Counted from the first letter of the stretch, positions 33,250 to 43,414 are shown. The stretch is 64,000 bases of DNA from Lepus europaeus (GCF_033115175.1 NC_084827.1:19958001-20022000); one strand, 5' to 3'. Translations and numbers: made by a program. Notes: generated by a model not told the origin, from the letters alone.

Positions 33250-33879
33250 AAACCTACTGATTTTTGAAACTTCAGACCCTCTAAGAAACTTTTCCAGAAC
33301 ATTCCCTTTCCTACCTGCAAATAACTGTAGGCACTCACCATCCTGTACACGTATTTCTATCACACAATCTGCCACTTTGTGTACAGGCCTCCCTCCTGTC
33401 TCATGCCTAGTGCACTGCTCATGACGAGGTCCAAGTTGATGTCTGCCATCTAATAGGTGCTGTGTGCAATGCAGCCATCAGGTTGGGTTACCACGCCTCA
33501 GTAAACAAAAACCCCGACACCTCAGCAGCTGAACACAATAAAGGAGCATTTCCCATGCCTCAGGGACTGGGGGAGGGCTCTGCGCTGGGGCATTCTCACT
33601 CCAGGACCTGTGCTGCTGGAACAGTTCCCACAGAGCACTGCGTGTCACTGTGGCAGAGGGAAAGGAGGGCCTTGCAGGATTTTGAAGCAGCACTTAAATG
33701 TTCTCATCGAGGATTGAGGCGGGTCACTCCCACGCACACTGCGCTGGACAGGACTCAGTACACGGCCCCAGCCAACCACAAGATGGTGAGGAAGTACGAG
33801 CAGAAATATTTGTATTACATCAGTGATAACCACTAACAATGCTTCTAGTCAGTAATCATTCAATTCACTACCTCTCCTC
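33250..33879. other. No gene seen
   Basis: Unassigned sequence before the ERV. Short open frames only. Confidence 0.35.
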
Positions 33880-34424
33880 TGTGGTGGAATAAGAAGGCCA
33901 TGCCAAGATGGCCGCTGGCAACAGAAACTACCTGGCAACAGGCTGTGATTGGATGGTTTTGGAAACCACATGACAGTGGAGTCTGCCTGGCAACAGGATG
34001 TGATTGGATGGCTTCAGAAACTGCCTGGCAACAGGGTGTGATTGGTTAATGCATAGACTACCCCTTGACTGGATTGGCTGCCTTGGCTATATAAGTTGTG
34101 TCTTTCCAGAGAATGCAGGACAACCCATTTGGGTATCAGCCAGAAACAGCAAGCCTGCAACTGACAGCCAACCAGAACCAGCTGAACAAGACTAAGAGTC
34201 CACCTTGTTAGTGGATGCACCTGCCCTATCATCCTACCCTGAGGAAATGCCCATTGCCATATCCATTACTGTTTTATACCCTACTACCTCTTGTCAGCCA
34301 CTCAAATGGCCCACAGCCTGTGTGTAGTCATGCCATTCCTGATTAACATTGTTCCTCATTCCTACTCCCATCTGAGCAAGCACTCTTGTGGTCTCCGTTT
34401 TGAGCGCTGGTTAGTCAACAACAG
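33880..34424 (+). mobile_element. ERV, left LTR-like block with tandem CCAAT-type U3
   Basis: It starts TGTGGTGGAA. The first 216 bases (to ctatataag at 34095) match 34555-34770 with four differences. They hold repeats of the form ctggcaacagg.tgtgattgg (inverted CCAAT) and end in a TATA-type box. The part after the TATA box differs from the right copy. The end near caacaaca is a guess, since no primer-binding site is seen after it. Confidence 0.65.
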
Positions 34425-34554
34425 GTAAGATCCCCTGGGGGGACAACCTAAGACAGGCACAGCCACATACAGAGACCACATGGAAACGGGGTCAACAATG
34501 GTATGGCCAAGAATCATGCCTCCTGTTGCTCAAAAATAAACGAAAAGGGGGAAA
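34425..34554 (+). mobile_element. ERV internal remnant with polypurine tract
   Basis: Only about 130 bases remain between the LTR-like blocks. It ends in the purine run aaaagggggaaa directly before the next TGTGGTGG, as expected for a 3' polypurine tract. No gag, pol or env frame is present. Confidence 0.65.
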
Positions 34555-34953
34555 TGTGGTGGAATGAGAAAGCCATGCCAAGATGGCCGCTGGCAACAGA
34601 AACTACCTGGCAACAGGCTGTGATTGGATGGTTTTGGAAACCACATGACAGTGGAGTCTGCCTGGCAACAGGCTGTGATTGGATGGCTTCAGAAACTGCC
34701 TGGCAACAGGGTGTGATTGGTTAATGCATAGACCACCCCTTGACTGGATTGGCTGCCTTGGCTATATAAGCTGCTGTAGCAACTGTAATAAGAGTCTGCA
34801 AGCTGCTTGCCTCAGGCCTGCTTTCACCTGACTCCCCTCCCCCCCACCCCCCCGGGGTCTGTGTGGTGACTCCATGCCTCTTGCCCCCACCACGCTCCTC
34901 CTCTCACAAGAAATCAACGCAACACTCCTCCATGTACTCCCCGCAAACAACAC
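34555..34953 (+). mobile_element. ERV, right LTR
   Basis: The U3 block at 34555-34770 is followed by an R/U5-like part (aataagagtctgcaagctgc, gacccc-type C-run, gtctgtgtggtgactcc). The 3' boundary is uncertain (between about 34908 and 34953). Confidence 0.65.
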
Positions 34954-35004
34954 AAGAATTCCGTCCACAAGCAGCTACAACATTGAATTGAGATTTAAGA
35001 CTCT

Positions 35005-35268
35005 AAATAACAAGTTGTTATTGTTTTTATTTTAAAGCTAGAGTTGGGGGGTAGTGCAGAAAGAGATCTTCTATCTGCTGGTTCACTGTCCAAATTAGTT
35101 TCTTTCACAGCAAGGAACTCCATCCGGGTCTCCCATGTGGGTCCTGGGGGCCAAGAACTTGGGCCATCTTTGGCTGCTTTCCCAGGCACATCAGCAGAGA
35201 AATGGATCAGAAGTGGAGCAGCCAGAGCTCAAACCAGTGCAGCTTAACCCACTGTGCCACAACACGAT
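35005..35268 (-). mobile_element. CSINE, type B, minus strand, internally shortened
   Basis: It runs from gttattgtttttattttaaagc to ccactgtgccacaacac. Part of the middle is missing. Confidence 0.8.
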
Positions 35269-35269
35269 A

Positions 35270-36061
35270 GTTTGTATACAGGTTTTGGAGGTTGCTCAGG
35301 TGGCGATCTAAAACTGGAGCCAGGCTGTGCCCTATGCTCCACATCTCATATTCAGTAATGCAACAGGGACAAGCTAAATGCATTGGGGTAGGGGGAAGAA
35401 CGGACCACAGCAGCCTAGGGATAATGATAGCCTACTAAGCAGGGGTGGGAAGAGCCTCTTACCCTGGGGGCAGAGAATATGATTTGCTTAAGGCCCCTGG
35501 GAGGAAATCCTAAGGCAACTGCTTTGTTTAAGCTACTAAGATTTTAGGATTCTTGCTGCAGCTTAACCTAACAGAATGTGTCCATGATTGATACAGAAAT
35601 TGGAATGGGGCGGGGAGGGGTGTTGTGTATTAAACCCCAAAACAAGAAATACAACCCCTAACGTGTGTGACATAAACTTGCACGGAGGGCAGCAGAGAGA
35701 TGGAGACGATGGTGGAATGGCAACCCTCACTAAGCAGTAGCCAGCAATTGGTACAACTATTACCTACAGCAACTTAGAAGGCAGGCAGCTTACCTAAGAA
35801 GCTTATAGATCTAGGAGACAGATTAGGAGAATAAAATTAAATTGAGAATTGGTGGTCGCAACTGAAGAGAGGAGCTCACAGAAGAGAACTGGGGTAGCTT
35901 GCCCGCAGGCCTAAGGGGCCAACAGAAACTGAAAAATGGCAGCTTGCTAGGCTGACAGAAGCAACTGTTTCTCTTCCCAGAGAGTACAACAGCTAATTCC
36001 AACTTAGCTTTGCTGGGCTGGCTGATCAACAGATCTGTCTGCAGAGCCAGGACTGGCCCGG
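35270..36061. other. No gene; possible MaLR internal sequence
   Basis: A block 'tgtttaagctactaagatttta' near 35525 resembles MaLR-type ends; the rest is unassigned. Confidence 0.35.
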
Positions 36062-36380
36062 TTTTTTTGTTTTTAATTTTTTGACAGGCAGAGAGAGAGA
36101 CAGAGAGAAAGGTCTTCCTTTTCCATTAGTTCATCCCCCATATGGCTGCTATGGCTGGCGCACTGCGGCTGGGCCGAAGCCAGGAGCTTCCTCCTGGTCT
36201 CCCATGCGGGTGCAGGGTCCAAGCACTTGGGTCATCCTCCACTACCTTCTTGGGCCACAACAGAGAGCTGGACTGGAAGAGGAGCTACCCGGACAGAATC
36301 GGGCGCCCCAACCGGGACTAGAACCTGGGGTGCTCGCGCAGCAGGTGGAGGATTAGCCGAGTGAGCTGCGGCGCCAGCCA
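36062..36380 (-). mobile_element. CSINE, type A-like, minus strand
   Basis: It runs from tttttgtttttaattttttgac to gctgcggcgccagcc. The target-site duplication is aggactggccc(g/a)gttt, 36049-36064 and 36381-36396. Confidence 0.94.
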
Positions 36381-36631
36381 GGACTGGCCCAGTTTTAGCA
36401 CTGAAAAGTCTACATCCCAGGAAATCCCCCTTCCATCCAGGCAAACAAGAACGGTTGTTGCCCCTACTTGTAAGAAAGATGAAAACAGCACAGCCACGAC
36501 AAGGGCCATTGCCCCGAATAAGATTGTCTTAGAGCAAAGATCTTGCTCAAGTTACAGCACACACAGATCATTTCAATTTAAACCAAACCACTTGGAGAAG
36601 AGACTTAAGAAGTAGTTCTCCAATTCAAAGT

Positions 36632-36866
36632 TTGGGGCTGGTGCTGATTTGAGTCCCAAATGCTCCACTTCCTATCCAGCTCTCTGCTATGGCCTGGGAA
36701 GGCAATGGAGGATGGCCCAAGTCCTTGGGCCCCTGCGCCCACATGGGAGACTGGGAGAAGCTCCTGGCTCCTGCTGTTGCAGCTATTTAGGGACTGAACC
36801 AGTGGATGGAAGACCTCTCTCTCTCTCTCTGCCTTTCAAATAAACAAATCTTAAAAAAAAAAAAAT
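36632..36866 (+). mobile_element. CSINE, type B, two internal deletions
   Basis: The head ggggctggtgctg jumps straight to atttgagtcccaaatgctcc. The tail is tttcaaataaacaaatctt(a)n. Confidence 0.88.
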
Positions 36867-37024
36867 TCAAGTTTCAAAAATGCCCAAATTTGCCTGAGAG
36901 GCATGAGAATGAGAAAATTTGCCAAACTTAAGAAATCTCATAAATCTTAAAAAAAAAAAAAGTGGGGTGTGAGGGGGTGCCGGTGCTGTGGCGTAGTAGG
37001 CTAAGCTTCCATCTGCAAAACTGG

Positions 37025-37427
37025 TGTTCTGGGCTAGGTTGAATGAATATCCCAGGCCTTTTACTTAAAGAATTCTAAACACAGGCACAAACACGACATG
37101 CAGCATGGTAAGGTTTATTTGGAAAGTGAGAATACACAGGCACATGAGGGCTTCATTTAGGGAGAGTGGGCCAGGAATGGTAAAAGGGGGATTTCACAGC
37201 CTGCTCTGTTCATCCTGGGTCCACAAGGTAAAGATAGAGCAAGAGCAAAACAACCCCCTCCCCATTCACTGGGCTTCAAAAAGGGGAGTGGTTACCTCGT
37301 CCTGCCCCCAGATCAGGGGAGGTGCATCTTGGGGAGGGGTCATCTGATGATGACAGGATTACAAGGGGGTGGGGTAGGTGTAGCCTCCAGCTCAGGAACT
37401 TAATCCATCTCCATGCCTTTTCCCACA
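37025..37427 (-). mobile_element. Solo LTR, minus strand
   Basis: On the minus strand it begins TGTGGGAAAAGG and ends AGAACA, with an AATAAA about 90 bases before the end (complement of tttatt near 37114). No internal retroviral sequence is next to it. It interrupts a CSINE, which sets its limits to about 403 bases. I could not identify a target-site duplication. Confidence 0.6.
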
Positions 37428-37470
37428 TCACCAGCACCCCATATGGGCACCAGTTCGTGTCCCAGCTGCT

Positions 37471-37471
<1 letters not shown>

Positions 37472-37501
<30 letters not shown>

Positions 37502-37829
37502 GACAGGCAGAGTGGACAGTGAGAGAGAGAGACAGAGAGAAAGGTCTTCCTTTTGCCGTTGGTTCACCCTCTAATGGCCGCCGCGGTAGCGCGCTGCGGC
37601 CGGCGCACCGCGCTGTTCCGATGGCAGGAGCCAGGTGCTTCTCCTGGTCTCCCATGGGGTGCAGGACCCAAGGACTTGGGCCATCCTCCACTGCACTCCC
37701 TAGCCACAGCAGAGAGCTGGCCTGGAAGAGGGGCAACCGGGACAGGATCGGTGCCCCAACCGGGACTAGAACCCGGTGTGCCGGCGCCGCAAGGCGGAGG
37801 ATTAGCCTGTTGAGCCACGGCGCCGGCCC
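37472..37829 (-). mobile_element. CSINE, type A, minus strand, inserted in an older CSINE
   Basis: It runs from a 30-base T-run plus gacaggcagag to gccacggcgccggcc. The duplication cccagctgctcctttt is at 37461-37476 and 37828-37843. The long pure T-run points to a young insertion. Confidence 0.96.
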
Positions 37830-38061
37830 CAGCTGCTCCTTTTCTGATCCAGCTCTCTGCTTATGCCCTGGGAAAGCAGCAGAAGATGGTCCAAGTGCTT
37901 GGGCCCTGCACCCCCAGGGAGACCCGGAAGAAGATCCTGTCTTTGGATTGGCCCAGCTCTGGTAGTTGCGGCCATTTGGGGAGTAAGCCAGCAGATCTCT
38001 CTCTCTCTCTCTGCCTCTCAAAAAAATATTTCCTCTCAAATAAATCTTTCAAGATAAAAAA

Positions 38062-38205
38062 GAAGCTCTTGGCTCCTGGCTTTAGATCTGATCAGCTCTG
38101 GCTGTTGCAGTCTTTTGGGGAGTGAACCAGTGGATGGAAAACCTTTCTGTCTCTCCCCCTCTCTGTCTGTAACTGTACCTCTCAAATAATCTTTTTTTTT
38201 TTTTT
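38062..38205 (+). mobile_element. CSINE 3' half, type B
   Basis: It starts at agaagctcttggctcctggc and ends cctctcaaataatctttttt, followed by a T/A palindromic run and G8. Confidence 0.85.
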
Positions 38206-38949
38206 AAAAAAAAAGGGGGGGGATATCTAGAAAAGGGCACCCCTAGCACGTGAATCTGCCTGCAAGATGAAAAGCCAATCACAAAGGGGCCAGCACACTC
38301 ACACTCAGAAGCCAAGAAAGTGGAAACAGTACACAGCACTAATGGCCGGGCCATACAGTGCTATAGATAAACGTGATGCCTAAACCGCTGATGTCAGAAC
38401 ACTCAGGAAGCAAAATTGGCTTAACAGAAGGCAGCTGCTCTCCTCTTTCACCTTTAGAAAAAGTAAACCAAATTTATTAAAACAGTGGACACACCCAGAA
38501 TGCAAATACACCCTAACCAGAGGCCCAGGAGTGGACCCACTTGTATATGGGGCAGGGAATTGGGGAGCAGTGAATACAGCAACAACCAAAAGCTTCCATT
38601 TTTGGGAAAAGACCAGGCTGCTTAGGTCTGGGGGCTCAAGTCTGTGAGGTGTGGCCACTTCACCAGCTGACTTTGCGATCAGAATTAAGTGGTCATCGGG
38701 TGGAGAACAACCGTCGACGGGCCCTAGGGCAGATGCCAAGGCCTCCTGGACTGACTGTCCCCCGTCTCCCAGACTCAGGGGGAGGTGATCCCTCTCCCGT
38801 AGGGGACAGTCACACAGAGACTGAGATTCAACTGCCCCCGCCCCGGCACTGATATTATTTTTCAATGAAGTGCTTTAAGCACTTTCTTGCTCCAAAGTTT
38901 CAAGATGTTAAGCCTTCCCCGGGAGTAATTTCAATGGAGGAAAACGCCA
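38206..38949. other. No gene seen; sequence 3' of HILPDA
   Basis: Unassigned sequence. No exon or named repeat. Confidence 0.35.
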
Positions 38950-38972
38950 CGTGGTGGAAATGCACATTCATC

Positions 38973-38978
38973 TTTATT
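38973..38978 (-). promoter_or_regulatory. HILPDA: HILPDA polyadenylation signal AATAAA
   Basis: Reads AATAAA on the minus strand, about 560 bases after the stop codon. Cleavage is expected near 38950-38960. Confidence 0.75.
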
Positions 38979-39537
38979 GCGTTAGAAAAATTCATTTGAG
39001 CCACACGGTGGCCACTAATGCTCAGGTCCCGAGCAGGCCCTGTCACCCCACCACCCCCTTCAGGTGCACACACATGCACAAGACGCTGGAGGGGGAACTG
39101 GACAAGGAACAACAATGAGAGCTCCACGCTCCCCCTCCCCGCTGACTGTTCTCTACACCCAGAGGAGCTCTCGTGGAAGAGGCTGAACACCAAACAAACT
39201 GACCCCAAAGACCCACAAGTCGAAAAGGAACCTCCAGCAGATGCTTAGGAAGTGTGGCCAGAAAGGTGACCATCCGCCAACAGCTAGAGTTGCAGCACAG
39301 GTGTCCACAGCCCACTGCTGAGGACTCCAAAGCACAGAGCAGACCATGGGAGAAAAGGAGACCACTCCGTCCCATAGCCACAGGCGACCTGCTCACCCCT
39401 GCACATTCAACAGGTCTTTTCCAGGGCCTGGAGCACCCAGTTGGCTGCACTCTGAGCTTGCCGGCTAGCAAAGGGCCAGTCCGCTGGCCGTTGTATTAGG
39501 TCAGTGTTCCCAGGTACAGCCGGCGTGGACCAGGGTG

Positions 39538-39732
39538 TTATCGCATCCCTCGGGACGGGGGGTCTGGGAGGCCCTTGGGAGGTTCTGTGCTGGTCAGTTG
39601 ACCTCTGGTGTTCCAGGCGTTCCCGGCCGACGGGCTCTCCACTAAGCTTTCCAGCGACTCCATCACTCTCACGAAGATGGAGAGCAGGGCCAGCACCACG
39701 CCCAAGAGGTAGAGGTTCAGTACATGCTTCAT
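39538..39732 (-). CDS. HILPDA: HILPDA, hypoxia-inducible lipid droplet-associated protein (64 aa)
   Basis: A single-exon CDS of 64 codons plus TAA. The product starts MKHVLNLYLLGVVLALLSIF, a hydrophobic hairpin or membrane segment (about residues 5-22) used to reach lipid droplets. RVMESLESLVESPS follows, then a hydrophilic Pro/Ser-rich tail ending PPSRGMR. Known role of the family: it is induced by HIF and PPARs, sits on lipid droplets and ER, and inhibits adipose triglyceride lipase (PNPLA2), so that triglyceride is stored under hypoxia. Human HILPDA has 63 residues; this copy has one more at the C terminus. The ATG has G at -3. Upstream in-frame sequence is 5' UTR and intron, not coding. 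It is the only reading frame in the transcript with a recognised product. Confidence 0.96.
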   Translation of the reverse strand: MKHVLNLYLLGVVLALLSIFVRVMESLESLVESPSAGNAWNTRGQLTSTEPPKGLPDPPSRGMR

Positions 39733-39800
39733 GGCCGAAAGGATCCTACTCCTCCACGGAGCAGCAGGGCTGCCTTCTGCTTGCGGAGGGTCCCTGGGTC

Positions 39801-40530
39801 CTGGGAAAAGACAGGCAGGAGTCAATCCGCAGCCCTTGGGGATACACCCGCGCGGGCCTGGCCAACCCTTCTGTCCTCCAGGGAGGCAGGGGACAAGTGA
39901 GCGTTCTTCCAAGCGGCACCCCCCACCATATTTACACTGCAAACGCTACAGCTGTGCGTCTTGTTTCGTGAACTAACTCCGGAGCACGCCTTAAAAACGC
40001 TTCTTTGGAAGACGCTGCTGCTGCTGCAGGGCGTGACGTACATACAACCCTGTGCTATGCGCAGGCACCAGTTAACCGTCGCGAAGGGGAGGCCCAGTCC
40101 TTTTGCAGGAGGAGGTAGCATTTAAAAACATGTTCCTAGAGAAAGTCACCCGCAGGAAAAAACAAACAAAAACAAACAACAACAACAACAACAAAAAACC
40201 GCATCACAGAGGTAGCCACAAACTCTTGAAAAGTCGCGATAACTCGGACCAGACGCTCTGGACTGAGCTCTTACAATGCGGCAGGCGCCCTGGAAGGTAC
40301 TAGGACCGCGCGCTGAGCCCTGAACAGGAACCCTGGCCTCGTGGGCAGGCACTGCACAGCACGCTACGGGGTGATGAGAAGGCGGCGCCAGGGGAGCTTC
40401 GGTGGGGTAACCCTGCTCTGGCCAGCGCGGGGTGGCCACGTGGATCCCCGTCAGAGCCTGCGGATCCCCGGCTGGGGCAGGGGCGAAGGGTTGGGGCCAG
40501 GGAGCCGGGGAAGCCCGCAGGCCCACTCAC
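39801..40530 (-). other. HILPDA: HILPDA intron 1
   Basis: Bounded by donor GTGAGT (40530-40525) and acceptor cag (39803-39801). It holds an (aac)n run near 40160-40196 and a palindromic CACGTG E-box or HRE core at 40437-40442. No repeat element is seen. Confidence 0.8.
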
Positions 40531-40675
40531 CTCGAGAGGAAGAGCCGAGAACGGACGCTCGCTGCCGCACCACGTCGCGCAGGAGTCGGGAGGAAAGTCC
40601 CCCCCACCGACGGCAGCGAGGGAGCTCGGGGAACACAGCTCCCGGAGACAAAACCCCAGAAGGCAGCAAACCGCC
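40531..40675 (-). other. HILPDA: HILPDA non-coding exon 1
   Basis: The donor CTCGAG|GTGAGT fixes the 3' end at 40531. The start near 40675 is set 25-30 bases below the TATA element. An ACGTG core (40575-40571, minus strand) lies inside. Confidence 0.75.
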
Positions 40676-40700
40676 ACGCCAGGCCGCCCGGGATCGTCTC

Positions 40701-40706
40701 CTTATA
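40701..40706 (-). promoter_or_regulatory. HILPDA: HILPDA TATA element (TATAAG)
   Basis: On the minus strand CGGCTATAAGGAGACG. A sharp TATA box in a CpG island suits a strongly inducible gene. Confidence 0.7.
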
Positions 40707-40754
40707 GCCGCGGCCCCGCCCCCGCAGGCCGCGCACTCGGGCGCCGCCAACCCG

Positions 40755-40783
40755 CACGCGCACGCGCACTGAAGCCCGCACGC
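40755..40783 (-). promoter_or_regulatory. HILPDA: Cluster of HIF-type RCGTG cores upstream of HILPDA
   Basis: GCGTG occurs on the minus strand at 40759-40755, 40765-40761 and 40783-40779, about 50-80 bases above the TATA box. RCGTG is the hypoxia-response core; which of these is used cannot be told from sequence. Confidence 0.55.
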
Positions 40784-41542
40784 GCTCGCCCCCCCCCCGC
40801 CCCCGGCGCACGACCGCGGTCCCGCCCCACTCCGGCGAGAGCGGGCCGGGATTGGACGCCGCGTCTGCCAGTTGTCGCGGCGCGCTTCCGAGTCGCGGCG
40901 GGTGCGAGCCAGAGTAGGAGTAGCAGTATGTCGGAAGAGGTGACACACGCCGGGCTCCGGGGGTGAGACCCTCGCTGCAGGTCGGCAAGTCCCTTTGCAG
41001 TCGGTTTAGTCATCTAAAGCGAGAGCATTGGCCGCTGGCTGATTCTGGGTGAACCCGAGAGCCGGGCAGGGGTCACGGTCCAGCCTCACGCGCGGAGTGG
41101 GCGGCTGGGGTGCCGTTCTGAGGCGGCGTGGCCTCAGCGCCGAGCCGGAGTGGAGCGGTGGGGAGCTGCGGGCCGGGAGGCCGAGCTGGGCGCGGGGCCA
41201 GCGGGAGGGAGGAGCCGCGTCCCCGCCGTCCCCTTTCCCCTACTTTCTGCGGTCCGGGAAGGCGGGGGCGGGGCGCCGAGAAAGTTTGGGATCCGGACGT
41301 GCAGGCCGGCAAGCGCTTGGAACGCCTGGACCGCCTTCCCTAGCAGCCCGCGGCTGTCTGTGGACCTTGTTTGGTCTCACTGTCCCGCCTGTGCCCTGTA
41401 ACCCAGAAACGCTTCTAGGAATTGGCCTTACAGACTGGCACGTGGAGAATGGAGCGTGCAGAGGTGGGCCTGGTGGCGCTGTGCCTAACAGCAGAGGACT
41501 GGGGCGGGGCCGGGGTGGGACCGTTAGTAGGACTCCAGGGGT

Positions 41543-41800
41543 TGTCGTGTTAAGCCGCCGCCTGCGGTGCTGGCATCCCGTATGGTCGCTGATTCGAATC
41601 CCGGCTGCTCCACTTCCGATCCAGCTCCCTGCTAATGGCCTGGGAAGGAAGATGACCCAAAGTGCTTGGGCCCCTGCACCCCGGTGGGAGACCCAGAAGA
41701 ACCTCCTGGCTTGTCTGGCCCAGATGGGGTTTTTGTAGCCATTAGGGCAGTGAACCAGCCAATGAAGGGCCTCTCTCCATCTCTCCTTCTCTAAGTCATG
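41543..41800 (+). mobile_element. CSINE, type B, lacking head and tail
   Basis: From gttaagccgccgcctgcggtg to ctctctccatctctcc. Confidence 0.85.
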
Positions 41801-41814
41801 ATAAAATAGGAATC

Positions 41815-42237
41815 TAGTGAGATAAGTAGGATGCATTTGTACAGTGGTTTACTATAAAGCCAGCAAAAAAGAATACACAGTTTTGTACAAACAAGCGATC
41901 TCCACAATATATGAGAATTGCTAAGTGCACAGTATATCTATGGTGTGCTATAATTTGTGTGAAAGCAAACACATAAAATACAATGTACACAACAAGCTAC
42001 GCCTCACACCCACTAGGATGATCATGTACCCAAACAAAGCCAGAAAAGAACAAGTGTTGGTGAGGATGTGGAGAAGGGGAACTCTGATACACTGCTGTTC
42101 GGAATGTAAAATGGTGCAATCACTTTGCAAAATAGTTTGGCAGTTCCTCAGGAAGATAGGATTACTGTATGATCCAACAGTTCCTCTCCTGTCTACCCGA
42201 GAGGATTGAAAACCTGTTCATACAAATATGTATGCAC
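41815..42237 (+). mobile_element. L1M 3' fragment
   Basis: Blocks such as gttggtgaggatgtggagaa, 'actgctgttcggaatgtaaaatgg' and 'gtatgatccaacagttcctc' are typical of the 3' region of old mammalian L1. It is plus-oriented and non-coding here. Confidence 0.75.
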
Positions 42238-42238
42238 A

Positions 42239-42551
42239 GGGGCCGCCGCTGTGGTGTAGTGGGGAGAGCTCCTGTCTGCAGTGCCAGCATACCATATGGG
42301 TGCCGGTTCAAGACCTGGCTGTTCCACTTCTGATCCAGCTCTGCTATGTCCTGGGAAAGCAGTAGAAGATGGCCCAAGTGCTTGGGTCTCTGCATCCACA
42401 TGAGAGCTCCTGGCTCCTGGCTTCGGATCAGTGCAGCTCCAGCCGTTGTGGCCAATTGGGGAGTGAACCAGTGGGTGGAAGACTCTCTCTACCTCTCCTC
42501 TCCCTGTGTGACTCTGACTTTCAAATAAATAAATAAATAAATCTTAAAAAG
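42239..42551 (+). mobile_element. CSINE, type B, full length
   Basis: It runs from ggggccgccgctgtggtgtag to aaataaataaataaataaatctt. It is inserted at the 3' end of the L1M fragment. Confidence 0.92.
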
Positions 42552-42680
42552 AAATAGAAATAGAACATCTGAAAATGAAAGCTATGCTAACCAAAATTAT
42601 AAAATTGATGGGCAAATTAGATAGCAGGTTTAATCCTCTCTGCCACAGTGCTGTCCCTGAGGAATAAAAATTGTAAATGT

Positions 42681-42984
42681 CTGGCCGGCACCGCTGCTCA
42701 CTAGGCTAATCCTCCGCCTTGCAGCGCCGGCACACCGGGTTCTAGTCCCGGCTACCCCTCTTCCAGGCCAGCTCTCTGCTGTGGCCCGGGAGTGCAGTGG
42801 AGGATGGCCCAAGTGCTTGGGCCCTGCACCCCATGGGAGACCAGGAGAAGCACCTGGCTCCTGCCTTGGGATCAGCGTGGTGCGGCGGCCATTGGAGGGT
42901 GAACCAACGGCAAATGGAAGACCTTTCTCTCTATCTCTCTCTCTCACTATCCACTCTGCCTGTCAAAAATTAAAAAAAAAAAAA
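42681..42984 (+). mobile_element. CSINE, type A, internally shortened
   Basis: It runs from tctggccggcaccgctgctc to gcctgtcaaaaatt(a)n. The segment between the two promoter-distal blocks is shortened. Confidence 0.92.
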
Positions 42985-43108
42985 GTTAATAACTAGCAAA
43001 CTGGAATGGTACACTTAGCCAAACCAACATTTAAAGGCAAGAGCACCTATGTAATAGAAAATATTTACAAATTATTTATCTAATAATGGATTTGTATAAA
43101 AAATTCTC

Positions 43109-43414
43109 TTTTTTAAAGATTTGTTTGAAAGAATTACAGAGAGAGAGAGAGACAAAGAGGGAGATCTTCCAACTGCTAGTTCACTCCCCAAATGGTCACA
43201 ACAGCTGGCCAATCTGAAACAAGAGTCAGGAGCTTCTTCTGAGTCTCCCACATGGGTGCAATGGCCCAATACTTGAGCCATCTTCCACTGCTTTCCCAGG
43301 CACATAAGCAGGGTGCTGGTTTGGAAGTGGAGCAGCAGGGACCCAAACTGGTACCCATATAGACGCTGGCACCACAAGCAATGACTTTTCCTGCTATGCC
43401 ACAGTGCTGGCCCC
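43109..43414 (-). mobile_element. CSINE, type B, minus strand
   Basis: From ttttttaaagatttgtttgaaag to ccacagtgctggcccc. Confidence 0.9.

Larger units (their letters stand above)
36974..38050 (+). mobile_element. CSINE, type B, split by a solo LTR and a younger CSINE
   Basis: The parts 36974-37024, 37428-37471 and 37830-38050 line up as one element: ggtgctgtggcgtagtaggc, then caccagcaccccatatgggc, then gatccagctctctgcttatg, ending ctcaaataaatctttc. Confidence 0.85.
38955..39800 (-). other. HILPDA: HILPDA exon 2 (5' UTR end, CDS, 3' UTR)
   Basis: Acceptor tcttttcccag|GACCCAGG at 39800. The exon contains 68 bases of 5' UTR, the whole CDS and a 3' UTR of about 580 bases ending after the AATAAA at 38978-38973. 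The 3' end is estimated from the signal. Confidence 0.85.
40290..41520. promoter_or_regulatory. HILPDA: CpG island over the HILPDA promoter
   Basis: High G+C with frequent CG dinucleotides from HILPDA intron 1 through to about 41.5 kb, some 800 bases beyond the HILPDA start. It is free of SINEs, unlike everything around it. A divergent transcript could start in its right half, but no coding frame there is recognised. Confidence 0.8.

Noticed and set aside
19571-38950. METTL2-like gene between HILPDA and GARIN1A, as in human
   Set aside because: No such exons are seen. The human METTL2B copy is, as far as I know, a primate-specific duplicate.
39538-39942. HILPDA as a 134-codon protein from an upstream start
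   Set aside because: The extra N-terminal part crosses the intron 1 acceptor at 39801, and its initiator is not needed. The 64-codon form matches the known protein.
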